Assembly (NCBI GenBank): GCA_022821965.1
Contig: JAJECN010000040.1
Span: 1-64,000, forward strand
Direction: 5' to 3'
DNA from: Candidatus Poribacteria bacterium
Lineage (GTDB): Bacteria > Poribacteria > WGA-4E > WGA-3G
DNA length: 64,000 nucleotides
Of this stretch, positions 26,511-35,810 are shown piece after piece. Position 1 is the stretch's first letter. Each line of letters starts with the position of its first letter. A program made the position numbers and the translations under genes. The notes beneath the pieces are model-generated. The model was not told where the DNA came from. It did no database searches and saw only the letters and a program-made list of their open reading frames with translations.

Positions 26511-29216
26511 ATGAACCGATTGATGCTGTTGCTACTCGCTATTAGCATTGGACTTGTCAGTGAAATTGTCTGTCAAGACCTTTTCGCCCAAGAGAATCCT
26601 GCCACAAAACGGATGACAGCAACCCTAACAGGAAATGTTATCTGGGAGGGGCAAGATCTGTCACATACGAGCGTATCGGTCTATCGAGACGATACACTAA
26701 GAGATCTGTATATCAGCGGGATTCCACAACTCGGCGACGGGCGATTCACGCTCCGCGTTGAACCGGGTCGCTATTATCTCGTCGCTTATGTTGATGTCGA
26801 TAAATCTGGCAATTTTGATGCAGGCGATGGCTTGGGTATCTTCGGAATTACCAATTGGAACGATCAACAACAAAAGTATCAGTTAATTGAGATAGACGAC
26901 GGACAAAAGGTGCAAGGCTTAGATATCCCGATAACAGCACGGATGACTTACGTTAACAGGGAACCCAAAATTGTTTCAACTTCTCAATATGAACCGAGTC
27001 AACTCCAACAATTTCAAACGGAATTGCGCACCGCAACATCCGGCTGTAGCGGCACACTCAGTGTTGCCCAGACGAACCAAAATTCACAATCACCGCTCGG
27101 AAATCGAAAAGCGTTAATTCTGGCGTATACAGATCTATCTTGGAAATATCGCGCCGGTATTGCCCGAGTAACAGATGCAGGAACATGGGCACTCAATCTA
27201 TTGCCGGGAAAATACTACCTCATGGCGATTGTCGACAATAACAACACGAATAAATTGGACGCAGGCGATGATTTCGGGTTCTATGGTGTCGAAGATATGC
27301 GGAAGCGTGGCGAATTCCCAGAGCCGGTGCTGATCTCCCCAAACAAATTCACTGAAGATATTGTGATAGCCGTCACTGCAACCTATCAGACGCGCAAAAA
27401 GACACAGACCAAAAACACAAGTATACTCACAGGGCACGTATCCCTTCCTGAAGATGCAACCGCACGCGTCGAGGTGTATGGCGAACCCACTTTGGTCACC
27501 CCTATCGCAAGTGGAGATACAGCTGCCGGAGGCATATTCCGCATCGCGCTTCCAGCGGGTGAATACTATGTCATCGTCAACTTCGATGCTGACAAAGATG
27601 GCAGATACAGCGACGGCGACGGTTTGGGTGGGTATGGAACAGTGGACATTACAACGCAACCCCCGGCTCCAATCACACTTGGAGAGGGAGAAAACTTTGA
27701 CATCGAACTCGTGATAAGTGCTCGCTATGACACGAACGGACATCTGCACCCTGCGCCGCCCGGCATTGAAACACACATCGAACAGGGCAACATCACCGGA
27801 CGAATAGTGTGGGATGGGCATACCATTCAATACGGCATTTTGACGCTCTCCTATACCCTCGATTTCAGTGCCCCTATCGCCATGCCAATTTCCGTTGCAA
27901 GTGATGGGAGCTATCAGATCTCCGTATTGCCCGGCAGCTACTATGTGATGGCAGTGATGGACGCAAACAAAGACGGAAAAACGGGTATCACTGATGGCGT
28001 TGGGATATATGGCACACGCCAACCCGCGCGCGGCGAACCCACGATGGTCAATGTGTTCCCAGGTCAGACAACGTCGCACATTGACATTGACATTTTCGCT
28101 ACCTATATTGATGAAGAGGGGAATATGGCGGAAATTGAGGACGGTGGACGCTGGGAAATTAGAAAACGGTATGGTGAACCTGAAGACATCTTTAGACTTA
28201 CCCGTAATGGACGTGTGAATGAGGAATGGAAATACTGGACAAAGGGACTCAGCTTTCTCTGGAAAGCCAACGGTGCAGGCTGGGAACTTGGAGCGGAAGA
28301 ACCCTTTACGCCGAAAAAGGGAATCACTGCAGACCAGATAAACAGTAGTCCAACAGAAACATTTGAACTGGAAAGCCCGACGACAGATCTTCCACAAAAT
28401 CCATCTTCAACAGAACAGTTACCCGCGTTTATCTACTTCGCCTACGACAATATTATTTGGGGAATTGCCCCAGATGGCAGTAATGCGCCGCTGGGTGCTG
28501 GACACAACCCAACAGTCGCTAACGATGGGACACTTGTCTATCAGGATAGGGATGGAAACGTTATCGTTCGGAGCCGTGAGAAACTACAAGGTGCCCTGCT
28601 GCTTGATAGTCGACAACTGGCAAGAGATGTAGCAATATCACCCAACGCGGAATATATCGCATACACACGTCCAGAATTTGGAAACCGCAGCCGCGTTGTC
28701 ATCCGACATATTTCTACTGATGCTGAGTTTGTCTTGCCATCAACGGCGATGCAGAGTTTCACACCGACATGGAATAGCGATAGTACAGTACTCGCTTACG
28801 TCACAACTGGAACCATCGAAAATCCAGATGCCACGGAACAGAAACGAAATATCTACGCGTTTGACCAATTGACAAACAGCGTGGAGCCAGTTGTCGTATC
28901 CACTGCAGATGATACAGAACCGGCGTGGTCGCCTGCTAATCCGAACCAATTGGCGTTCACTCGAACGGAAGGCAATTATCAACAGATTTGGATCGTCACC
29001 TACTCGGATGAAGGTATTCCGACGGAGCGACAACTAACCCAAAAGGGTGGCTCCCATCCGGTATGGATACCACCGAAGGGACACCGGATCTTGTACGAGA
29101 ATAACGGGCAACTCTGGACAATTGACACGGAGAATCCAGAGGCAACTGAATCACCACTGACGTACAACGGACAGGTCGTGTTTGGGTACGAACCCGCAGT
29201 TTTAGGTTCTAAATAG
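26511..29216 (+). CDS. exported four-repeat Ca-loop protein with C-terminal PD40 propeller
   Basis: A 901-aa protein. Signal peptide (LMLLLLAISIGLVSEIVC). Four repeats of about 120 residues (about 35-150, 175-290, 300-410 and 425-545) each form a prealbumin-like beta-sandwich ending in a G.YYL.A..D.D.. loop. The loops are DVDKSGNFDAGDGLG, DNNNTNKLDAGDDFG, DADKDGRYSDGDGLG and DANKDGKTGITDGVG, which look like calcium-binding dockerin/EF loops. After a linker, residues about 640-890 contain PD40 blades (DVAISPNAEYIAYTRP, TPTWNSDSTVLAYV, EPAWSPANPNQLAFT). Probably a cell-surface adhesion or sensing protein. Its stop abuts the next start, so the two are coupled. Confidence 0.75.
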   Translation: MNRLMLLLLAISIGLVSEIVCQDLFAQENPATKRMTATLTGNVIWEGQDLSHTSVSVYRDDTLRDLYISGIPQLGDGRFTLRVEPGRYYLVAYVDVDKSGNFDAGDGLGIFGITNWNDQQQKYQLIEIDDGQKVQGLDIPITARMTYVNREPKIVSTSQYEPSQLQQFQTELRTATSGCSGTLSVAQTNQNSQSPLGNRKALILAYTDLSWKYRAGIARVTDAGTWALNLLPGKYYLMAIVDNNNTNKLDAGDDFGFYGVEDMRKRGEFPEPVLISPNKFTEDIVIAVTATYQTRKKTQTKNTSILTGHVSLPEDATARVEVYGEPTLVTPIASGDTAAGGIFRIALPAGEYYVIVNFDADKDGRYSDGDGLGGYGTVDITTQPPAPITLGEGENFDIELVISARYDTNGHLHPAPPGIETHIEQGNITGRIVWDGHTIQYGILTLSYTLDFSAPIAMPISVASDGSYQISVLPGSYYVMAVMDANKDGKTGITDGVGIYGTRQPARGEPTMVNVFPGQTTSHIDIDIFATYIDEEGNMAEIEDGGRWEIRKRYGEPEDIFRLTRNGRVNEEWKYWTKGLSFLWKANGAGWELGAEEPFTPKKGITADQINSSPTETFELESPTTDLPQNPSSTEQLPAFIYFAYDNIIWGIAPDGSNAPLGAGHNPTVANDGTLVYQDRDGNVIVRSREKLQGALLLDSRQLARDVAISPNAEYIAYTRPEFGNRSRVVIRHISTDAEFVLPSTAMQSFTPTWNSDSTVLAYVTTGTIENPDATEQKRNIYAFDQLTNSVEPVVVSTADDTEPAWSPANPNQLAFTRTEGNYQQIWIVTYSDEGIPTERQLTQKGGSHPVWIPPKGHRILYENNGQLWTIDTENPEATESPLTYNGQVVFGYEPAVLGSK

Positions 29217-30533
29217 GTGACCAAATTGAAGCATTTAAAAATCTCAGGTTTTATATTAATATTATGCGTTATTACAGTAAGCGCGGCTGGCGCGCAATGG
29301 CTCCTGATACCCATGGAGATCGGTGCACAAACCAATCATCTGAAGGCTTACGGCTTGACGTACTGGGCATTAGAGGTTCCACGCGAGTACCGATGTTATT
29401 GGTGGCTCAACTACCGCGGCGGCGCGTTCGTTCTGCCGGATTCGCAAGATGTCCGACTGCAAGCAGCATTAATGGGTGTCCGTTTTGAACCGATAAACCA
29501 CGCTGACTACACCAATATAAAGGAATCCGTCCTCGCAAGTAGCAACATGGACGAGATTCTGTTAGAAAAGGCACCGAAAATCGCCGTATACGCGCCATCA
29601 GAAGCGTCACCCTACCGAGACCCTTGGGACGATGCGGTCAAAATCGCACTGGACTACGCACAAATCCCCTACGACGAAATCTGGGATAAAGAGGTCCAAA
29701 GTGGTCTACTGGAACTCGGTGAATACGACTGGCTACACCTCCACCACGAAGACTTCACTGGACAGCACGGTAAATTCCACGCCTCATTTTCCTCACAAGT
29801 TTGGTATCAGCAGCGGATGCTGATGTTCGAGCAAGCCGCCACAGAAGCTGGATTTAAGCGGGTCGCGCGGCATAAAGGACAGACAGCGCAAATGATCTCA
29901 GACTACATCGCCAACGGTGGGTTTATCTTCGCAATGTGTTCAGCCCCAGAAACACTCGACATCGCATTGGCGACACACGGCGGGGCAATCGACATCGTCG
30001 CCCCGGAGTTAGACGGCACCCCCATCGATGGAGACGCTGAGGCGAAACTTGACTTTCAGCGTACCTTGGCATTTGAAAATTTCAACCTCTACACGAATCC
30101 ATACCGCTATGAGTTCTCGGACATAGACAATCCGAACCCTGATCGAGATGCCCAAAGCGGTGTTGAAGACTTCAAACTCTTTGAATTTGCCGCAAAGCAC
30201 GATCCGATTCCAACGATGCTCACACAAAACCATGTCAGTGTTGTGCCCGGTTTTCTTGGACAGACGACATCGTTTAACATGGACAAGATTCGAGGTTCCA
30301 TCACAATTTTGGGAGAGGTAGAAGGTAGTAAGTATGCCAAATACATCCACGGCAAATTAGGGAAGGGCACCTTTACGTTCCTCGGTGGACACGATCCTGA
30401 AGACTATCGCCATCTTGTCGGAGAGGGAAAAATTCCGACGAACCTCGATTTGCACAAACACTCACCCGGTTACAGATTGATACTGAACAATATCCTGTTT
30501 CCAGCTGCCCGTAAGAAACCGCAGAAAACGTAA
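29217..30533 (+). CDS. exported conserved protein of the family mislabelled asparagine synthetase B
   Basis: A 438-aa protein with signal peptide (ISGFILILCVITVSAAGAQ). Recalled landmarks of a Bacteroidetes family often annotated as asparagine synthetase B are all present: TNHLKAYGLTYWAL, YRCYWWLNYRGGAF, YDWLHLHHEDFTGQHGKF, GGFIFAMCSAPE, GQTTSFNMDKIRG, GGHDPEDYRHLVGEG, and SPGYRLILNN at the end. Neither the N-terminal Cys nucleophile nor the ATP-PPi loop of real asparagine synthetase is visible, so that name is unsupported. The MCSAPE/HDPEDY pattern suggests a ThuA/glutaminase-like fold. GTG start at 29217 directly follows the TAG of the previous gene. Confidence 0.7.
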   Translation: MTKLKHLKISGFILILCVITVSAAGAQWLLIPMEIGAQTNHLKAYGLTYWALEVPREYRCYWWLNYRGGAFVLPDSQDVRLQAALMGVRFEPINHADYTNIKESVLASSNMDEILLEKAPKIAVYAPSEASPYRDPWDDAVKIALDYAQIPYDEIWDKEVQSGLLELGEYDWLHLHHEDFTGQHGKFHASFSSQVWYQQRMLMFEQAATEAGFKRVARHKGQTAQMISDYIANGGFIFAMCSAPETLDIALATHGGAIDIVAPELDGTPIDGDAEAKLDFQRTLAFENFNLYTNPYRYEFSDIDNPNPDRDAQSGVEDFKLFEFAAKHDPIPTMLTQNHVSVVPGFLGQTTSFNMDKIRGSITILGEVEGSKYAKYIHGKLGKGTFTFLGGHDPEDYRHLVGEGKIPTNLDLHKHSPGYRLILNNILFPAARKKPQKT

Positions 30534-30540
30534 AAGGAAT

Positions 30541-30683
30541 AGTTATAAGTTTTCAGTTCGGTTTTTCTACGAAAAACCTTTCAGTCATCAGTTAAAGAGA
30601 TATGCTGTGGTAGTTCCCGATAAAGCAACTGCCACAAGGTATTAACCGACAACTGACAACTGATAACCGATAACTAATAGCAA
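30541..30683. repeat. composite intergenic repeat
   Basis: AGTTATAAGTTTTCAGTTCGG, a hairpin GGTTTTTC / GAAAAACC, a CTGCCACAAGG block (30629-30639), and CCGACAACTGACAACTGATA (30645-30664). The same order recurs at 62600-62770 (CTGCCACAATG followed by AATCGAC and CTGACAACTGATAAC). Confidence 0.6.
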
Positions 30684-30684
30684 C

Positions 30685-32778
30685 ATGAAAGCAGTTCTCG
30701 CAACGTGTAACCTGAACCAATGGAGCCTTGATTTTGAAGGCAATACCGCCCGTATAATTGAATCCATAGAGATGGCAAAAGAACGCGGGGCAAGGTATCG
30801 GTTGGGACCGGAACTGGAGATCACGGGATACTCTTGCGAAGACCATTTTCTGGAACTGGACACGCTTCAGCACAGTTGGGAAGCATTGGCGTGTATCCTC
30901 AAAGGCGGACACACAGACGGCATTCTGTGCGACATCGGGATGCCTATCATGCACAAAAACGTCCGGTATAACTGTCGGGTTTTCGTGTTAGATGGCAAAC
31001 TGCTGCTAATCCGACCAAAGATGATATTGGCAAGTGACGGTAACTACCGAGAAGCGCGCTGGTTTACCGCATGGGAACGCGGTTGGACAACCGAACCCTA
31101 TACACTGCCCCACGAAATTGTCGAACTGACGGGGCAACGAAAGATTCCTATCGGTATTGCAGCGATTGCCACTACGGACACGCTCTTGGCAGCTGAAACC
31201 TGTGAGGAACTCTTTGTCCCGATGAGTCCACATCCCCATTTGGGTAATGCCGGCGTTGAAATCATCGCGAACGGATCGGGTTCTCACCACGAGTTACGGA
31301 AATTGGATACGCGCCTCGCGCTTATTCGGAACGCGTCTGCTAACAGTGGTGGGGTCTACCTCTACGCGAATCAACAAGGGTGTGATGGCGGTAGGCTTTA
31401 CTTCGATGGCTGCGCACTGATTGCGCAAAACGGTGAAATCCTGGCGCAAGGTTCCCAGTTCTCACTCAAGGATGTTGAAGTTGTCACTGCTACGGTGGAC
31501 CTCCGCGATGTCCGCGCATATCGCGGTGCAAAGGCGAGTTGGGCTATACAGGCAAGTAAAACGGAGGCACTTCTACAGATAGATGTTGATTTTGAACTCA
31601 ACACCCCAGACTCGGAAATCTTGCTAAAAGCACCACCAAAGATTGAACCGTACCTCCACTCCCCCGAAGAAGAGATTGGTCTCGGTCCCGCTTGTTGGCT
31701 TTGGGACTACCTACGGAGATCAGGGGCTGCGGGGTTCTTTGTTCCGCTCTCTGGTGGTGCGGACAGCGGTGCCGTCGCAACGATTGTCGGTTCAATGTGT
31801 CAACTCGTCGCTAAAGCCATCCGCGAAAAGAATGAATCGGTCACCCGTGATGTCAGTCGATGGTTAGAGGCGGGTGAAACCCCTGATGTTCTCACAGATC
31901 CGCGTGTACTTGCCAATCGTTTGTTATACACATGCTACATCGGCACGGAGAACAGCTCCCGTGATACACAGAAACGTGCGAAACAACTCGCTGAGCAAAT
32001 CGGAGCCGATCATCTAAACATCAATATGGACGGACTCGTTAGTGCGTTGCAAACCCTCTTTACCCGTATCACACAGAAAACGCCTCGATTCAAAGTGGAG
32101 GGTGGATCATATAGAGAAAATCAGGCACTCCAGAATATACAGGCGCGACTACGGATGGTGCTCAGCTACCTCTTCGCCCAGATGATGCCGTGGGTGCGGA
32201 ACCGTGAAGGCACGCTTCTCGTTTTGGGCACGGGTAACGTTGACGAAGCACTCCGTGGCTACCTTACGAAATATGATTGCAGTAGCGGCGACATCAACCC
32301 GATTGGGGGGATTAGTAAACACGACCTACGCAGATTCCTCAACTGGGCTAAAGACAACCTCGGCTATACGGTGCTCTCGGAAATTGTTGAGGCACCGCCG
32401 ACAGCAGAGTTGGAACCCATAACCGAAACCTATACGCAAACCGATGAAGATGATATGGGAATGACCTACGCCGAATTGAGCCGTTTCGGGCGACTCCGAA
32501 AAATGGAGCAGTGTGGTCCCGTCAGCATGTTTGAGAAATTAGTGCAAGAATGGGATCATTTACCGCCGCATGAAGTTGCTGAAAAGGTGAAAAGGTTCTT
32601 TAGATATTATGCCATCAATCGGCACAAAATGACAACGCTAACCCCGTCCTACCACGCCGAATCTTATTCGCCAGATGACAACCGTTTCGACCTGCGACAA
32701 TTCCTCTATAACGTCCAATGGACCTGGCAGTTCCGTCACATCGATGCCCGTGTTAAGAAACTGGAGGCGGAGATGTGA
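30685..32778 (+). CDS. nadE: glutamine-dependent NAD+ synthetase, eukaryote-type
   Basis: A 697-aa two-domain enzyme that makes NAD+ from deamido-NAD+, ATP and glutamine. N-terminal nitrilase-type glutaminase with catalytic triad Glu43 (GPELEITGYSC), Lys112 (LIRPKMILASDGNYRE) and Cys173 (ETCEELF). Then the synthetase with the ATP-binding loop SGGADS (356-361) and HTCYIGTENSSRDT-type box. The whole sequence tracks yeast Qns1 and human NADSYN1 (TLATCNLNQW, ELEITGYGC, HKNVRYNCR, CGGVYLYANQ, YLTKYDCSS, INPIGGISK, SPDDNRFDLRQF), not the usual short bacterial NadE. It overlaps the start of the porin gene by 4 bases. Confidence 0.95.
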   Translation: MKAVLATCNLNQWSLDFEGNTARIIESIEMAKERGARYRLGPELEITGYSCEDHFLELDTLQHSWEALACILKGGHTDGILCDIGMPIMHKNVRYNCRVFVLDGKLLLIRPKMILASDGNYREARWFTAWERGWTTEPYTLPHEIVELTGQRKIPIGIAAIATTDTLLAAETCEELFVPMSPHPHLGNAGVEIIANGSGSHHELRKLDTRLALIRNASANSGGVYLYANQQGCDGGRLYFDGCALIAQNGEILAQGSQFSLKDVEVVTATVDLRDVRAYRGAKASWAIQASKTEALLQIDVDFELNTPDSEILLKAPPKIEPYLHSPEEEIGLGPACWLWDYLRRSGAAGFFVPLSGGADSGAVATIVGSMCQLVAKAIREKNESVTRDVSRWLEAGETPDVLTDPRVLANRLLYTCYIGTENSSRDTQKRAKQLAEQIGADHLNINMDGLVSALQTLFTRITQKTPRFKVEGGSYRENQALQNIQARLRMVLSYLFAQMMPWVRNREGTLLVLGTGNVDEALRGYLTKYDCSSGDINPIGGISKHDLRRFLNWAKDNLGYTVLSEIVEAPPTAELEPITETYTQTDEDDMGMTYAELSRFGRLRKMEQCGPVSMFEKLVQEWDHLPPHEVAEKVKRFFRYYAINRHKMTTLTPSYHAESYSPDDNRFDLRQFLYNVQWTWQFRHIDARVKKLEAEM

Positions 32779-34376
32779 GGCAATCGACTTTACAAAACAA
32801 GAGTGGAAAGACGGAAGGACGGAAGGATGGCAGAAAAACATCTCTAATCCTCCAATCTTCCACCTTTCCAATCTTTCTCTTTGCATTCATGTTCATTCTC
32901 AGTACGGCGTACGGCGCGCCCGATGTCCCTCTGAATTTCGATGGATGGGTTACCGATGCACTCGCGAAGTTAGAGACCGACGGCATCACAGGTGGGTTTC
33001 ATCGGCAAACTGCTCCACTCTCAAGGAGTGAAGTCGCACAAATAATCGAGCAGGCAGAATCTCGGATTCGTGCAGGTGCTGTTGCGCCATCAGTAATAGA
33101 TCGGAAACTCTTAGAGAAATTGAAACGGGAGTTTACCAAAGAACGCTTGCAGGGTGAAGGACGGAGCATACGATTTTTTCCGCAACTGCGAGCAACAGAA
33201 AAAAAAATAGCACCCGGATTTGAGACTGGGTTTCACTATACACTGGGAAAACTTGAACAGAGAACCGTACCGCGTTTAACGTTCTACTCTGAATTTGAGG
33301 CACATAACTTCGAGAGTCCACCACTTATAGGAAAAACAGCCGAACAACGCCTTGAACGTTGGCGTGGCGGATATACAGGCGATTTCAAAAGAGGATACCT
33401 GCAAGTCAACAGCGCATACCTCGACCTACTCGTTGGGAGAGATTGGCTTTTCTGGGGTGCAAGCCATCACAAAACGGTTGGTATCTCGGATAACTCACCG
33501 CCGTTCGATCAGGTGCGACTCACAGGTAGATTCGGAAAACGACTCAAAGCGACAGCCTTTACCTCACAACTCGATTCAACGTGGTATGACGACGGTAAAA
33601 AACGTTATCTGGCGAAACGCTACATCAGCGGACACCGACTCGATTACCAATTCAACGACCGTGTGGAAATCGGGGTCGCGGAATGGGTGCTTTACGGCGG
33701 CGATGCACAAACCTTGGAATGGAAATACGCAAACCCGATTACCTTTTATTACGCGCTACAGTATAATGCCAAAGCCGACGATAACGTCATGTTCGCCTTC
33801 GATGCAGCGGTTCGACCCGTTGACGGCGTACGTCTTTATGGGGAATGGGTCATCGATGATATTCAATATGTCCCTGGCGCGAACGATCCGCACGCAGTCG
33901 CATGGCTTTTGGGGTTGACATGGTATCCGAAATATCTCGACCGCCAACTCGGACTCCATAGTGAATATGCCCGCGTTAACCGATGGGCATACACACATCT
34001 CGTGCCCGATAACCAGTTCACGCACTTCGGTTACGCAATCGGACATCCCATCGGTACCGATTCGGATACACTGCGATTTTTAGCCGCTTATCAATTGACT
34101 GTCTCGACGCAAGCGGAGATTCGCGCAGTGCTAACCCGACACGGTGAAGGCACAATCGCAGATCGGTTCTACGGAGAAGACTTCGAGGCACTCCCATTTC
34201 CGACAGGTGTCGTCGCAAAAACCACAGAGATCGGCGCGCGCTTCTCTTATCGCCCACTAAATGGATGGAACGCCATATTCTCTTACGCGTGGCAGCACAC
34301 ACAAAACAGTGAACACTTTAAGGGAAAAACCAGCCAAACGCATCGACTCACATTCCAGATGGGGTACCTCTGGTAA
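32775..34376 (+). CDS. Wzi-like capsule-assembly/outer-membrane barrel protein
   Basis: A 533-aa protein. GTG start overlaps the nadE stop (GTGA), and GGAGG (32763-32767) lies 7 bases upstream, so it is translationally coupled. A long charged n-region (MRQSTLQNKSGKTEGRKDGR) precedes a signal core (FPIFLFAFMFILSTAYGA). An SLH-like segment follows (DALAKLETDGITGGFHRQTAPLSRSEVAQ, in part), then beta-strands to the C-terminus. GRDWLFWGASHHKTVGISDN and LTFQMGYLW (C-terminal aromatic, barrel signature) fit the Wzi/capsule-assembly family. It may anchor surface polysaccharide. Confidence 0.7.
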   Translation: MRQSTLQNKSGKTEGRKDGRKTSLILQSSTFPIFLFAFMFILSTAYGAPDVPLNFDGWVTDALAKLETDGITGGFHRQTAPLSRSEVAQIIEQAESRIRAGAVAPSVIDRKLLEKLKREFTKERLQGEGRSIRFFPQLRATEKKIAPGFETGFHYTLGKLEQRTVPRLTFYSEFEAHNFESPPLIGKTAEQRLERWRGGYTGDFKRGYLQVNSAYLDLLVGRDWLFWGASHHKTVGISDNSPPFDQVRLTGRFGKRLKATAFTSQLDSTWYDDGKKRYLAKRYISGHRLDYQFNDRVEIGVAEWVLYGGDAQTLEWKYANPITFYYALQYNAKADDNVMFAFDAAVRPVDGVRLYGEWVIDDIQYVPGANDPHAVAWLLGLTWYPKYLDRQLGLHSEYARVNRWAYTHLVPDNQFTHFGYAIGHPIGTDSDTLRFLAAYQLTVSTQAEIRAVLTRHGEGTIADRFYGEDFEALPFPTGVVAKTTEIGARFSYRPLNGWNAIFSYAWQHTQNSEHFKGKTSQTHRLTFQMGYLW

Positions 34377-34382
34377 ACAGAA

Positions 34383-35054
34383 ATGTTGCGCAAACGCACA
34401 CTCTTCTTTCTTATTTTAATACTCGTCTTAATCGTCCTGTTAAGTGCTGTCATGAGCGTCCCGTCAGATTTGCGGTTGCTCGTGTTGACCCCAAAGATGC
34501 TTAAGTACAGAGGACTGATTCAACAACACGCTGCCAAACAAGGGTTGGACGCTCGGCTGCTCTGTGCGTTGATTGTGCAGGAATCTGGGTTTGACGAAAA
34601 CGCACAAAGCCCGGTAGGTGCACAGGGACTGACACAATTGATGCCAAAAACAGCAGAAGAACTCGGTGTGCAAGATCCACTTAACGCGGAGCAGAATATT
34701 GCGGGTGCAACGCGTCATCTATACACTTTATATCGCGCTTTCCCACAAAGTCCTTATGAGCAGCGTCACCGGTTGGTATTAGCGAGTTACAACAGCGGTC
34801 TCGGGCGCGTTCGCGATGCCCAAGCAATCGTCCGTCATCATGAAGTGGGAAACCCACTCTTATGGAAACCCGTGAGCGTTGCACTTAGTCAATTGACGCA
34901 GAAGCACGCACATATCCATCGCGAAGTGTGGGAAAATGGAAAACCGCCCCACGGTCATTTTGAGGGGTTTAACGAAACGTTATACTACGTGGAGCGGGTG
35001 ATGCATTACTATGAACGCATCTGTTTTTACGATACGTTGCTGTTCTTCCTCTGA
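34383..35054 (+). CDS. SLT-type lytic transglycosylase
   Basis: A 223-aa protein with an N-terminal membrane anchor (LFFLILILVLIVLLSAVM). The lysozyme-like domain has catalytic Glu67 (LIVQESGFDENAQSPVGA), then the QGLTQLMPKTA and ASYNSGLGRV motifs. It cuts the glycan strand of peptidoglycan to 1,6-anhydro products. It starts 6 bases after the porin gene and is probably in that operon. The 3' end overlaps the convergent SRPBCC gene by 28 bases. Confidence 0.9.
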   Translation: MLRKRTLFFLILILVLIVLLSAVMSVPSDLRLLVLTPKMLKYRGLIQQHAAKQGLDARLLCALIVQESGFDENAQSPVGAQGLTQLMPKTAEELGVQDPLNAEQNIAGATRHLYTLYRAFPQSPYEQRHRLVLASYNSGLGRVRDAQAIVRHHEVGNPLLWKPVSVALSQLTQKHAHIHREVWENGKPPHGHFEGFNETLYYVERVMHYYERICFYDTLLFFL

Positions 35055-35494
35055 TGGAAGATCTCATCTAACTGCTCAGAGCGGTATCCAAAAATTTTCT
35101 GCAGATCGGGACGGACAAAGAGTTTATTAATAATTTGACCACCCCAGACAGCATATTCGACTGAATCGTCCACAATAACCCCATCTTCTGTCTCCGAAAA
35201 TATATGTGAATGTCGCCAGAGCCGATAGGGTCCGCGACGTTGTTCATCAGCAAAAAAATGAGGTGGATTCCACTCCGTAATCTCGGTCTGCCAGCGAAGT
35301 GGAATGCCGTGGAGTTTCAGCCGATAATCAATAAGTGTTCCGGCGAACATGTCAATTGGGGCAGGGGTTAATATTTCAAGATGGAGTTCTGGCGGTGTAA
35401 TCGCCGCAAGGTTATGTGCATTAGAAAAGAATTCAAAAACTTCTGTGAGTGGACGCTCAAGCGTGCGTTGTGTTTTAAAAAGGAAGGTTTTCAT
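35027..35494 (-). CDS. SRPBCC/polyketide-cyclase-like lipid-binding protein
   Basis: A 155-aa START/SRPBCC domain protein: N-terminal strand FLFKTQRTLERPLTEVFEFF, ending in a long C-terminal helix (RSEQLDEIFHQRK). GPYRLWRHSHIF and DDSVEYAV are the typical central strands of the ligand-binding cleft. Members bind hydrophobic ligands or act as cyclases; the ligand is unknown. It ends inside the 3' end of the lytic transglycosylase gene, convergently. Confidence 0.75.
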   Translation of the reverse strand: MKTFLFKTQRTLERPLTEVFEFFSNAHNLAAITPPELHLEILTPAPIDMFAGTLIDYRLKLHGIPLRWQTEITEWNPPHFFADEQRRGPYRLWRHSHIFSETEDGVIVDDSVEYAVWGGQIINKLFVRPDLQKIFGYRSEQLDEIFHQRKNSNVS

Positions 35495-35810
35495 TTTTCG
35501 TCTCCATACCGTTTATTTTTCCAACTCATGTTATAAATACTATACTAAACTTTGGACAGTTTCTACCCAAAGCACGCGATGCTTCCACCGCGTTTTGCGT
35601 GTTTTCTTCGCATTATAGCTACAAACGAAACTCAGAGAAAAATAAACTCAGATGCAGCTATGCGCAGCCCCGTAGGGGCGATATTGCTTCGCAGTGAGAA
35701 TAGAAACGTTATCTCTCGCGAAGCTAAGCCCCGTAGGGGCGGCATGTGAACACGGGTGTGACTTCGGTATTTATAGGCTGTATACTACCATCGGAAAGTC
35801 GGGCCACTGT
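35495..35810. repeat. intergenic region with composite elements
   Basis: 316 bases. TATACTAAACTTTGGACAGT (35542-35561), GAGAAAAATAAACTC (about 35636), GCAGCCCCGTAGGGGCGA (about 35665-35682) match the order of an element at 9393-9501. A second AAGCCCCGTAGGGGCGGCAT lies at about 35726-35745. No coding sequence was recognised; a 65-aa frame here is not convincing. Confidence 0.6.

Noticed and set aside
27198-28397. 399-codon open frame antisense to the 901-aa protein gene
   Set aside because: It lacks protein-like composition (Cys/Phe/His/Arg-rich), no recognisable domain or ribosome site, and mirrors the repeat structure of the sense gene.
30541-30683. CRISPR-like array of GACAACTGA units
   Set aside because: Units are short, irregularly spaced and degenerate, without spacers or cas genes.
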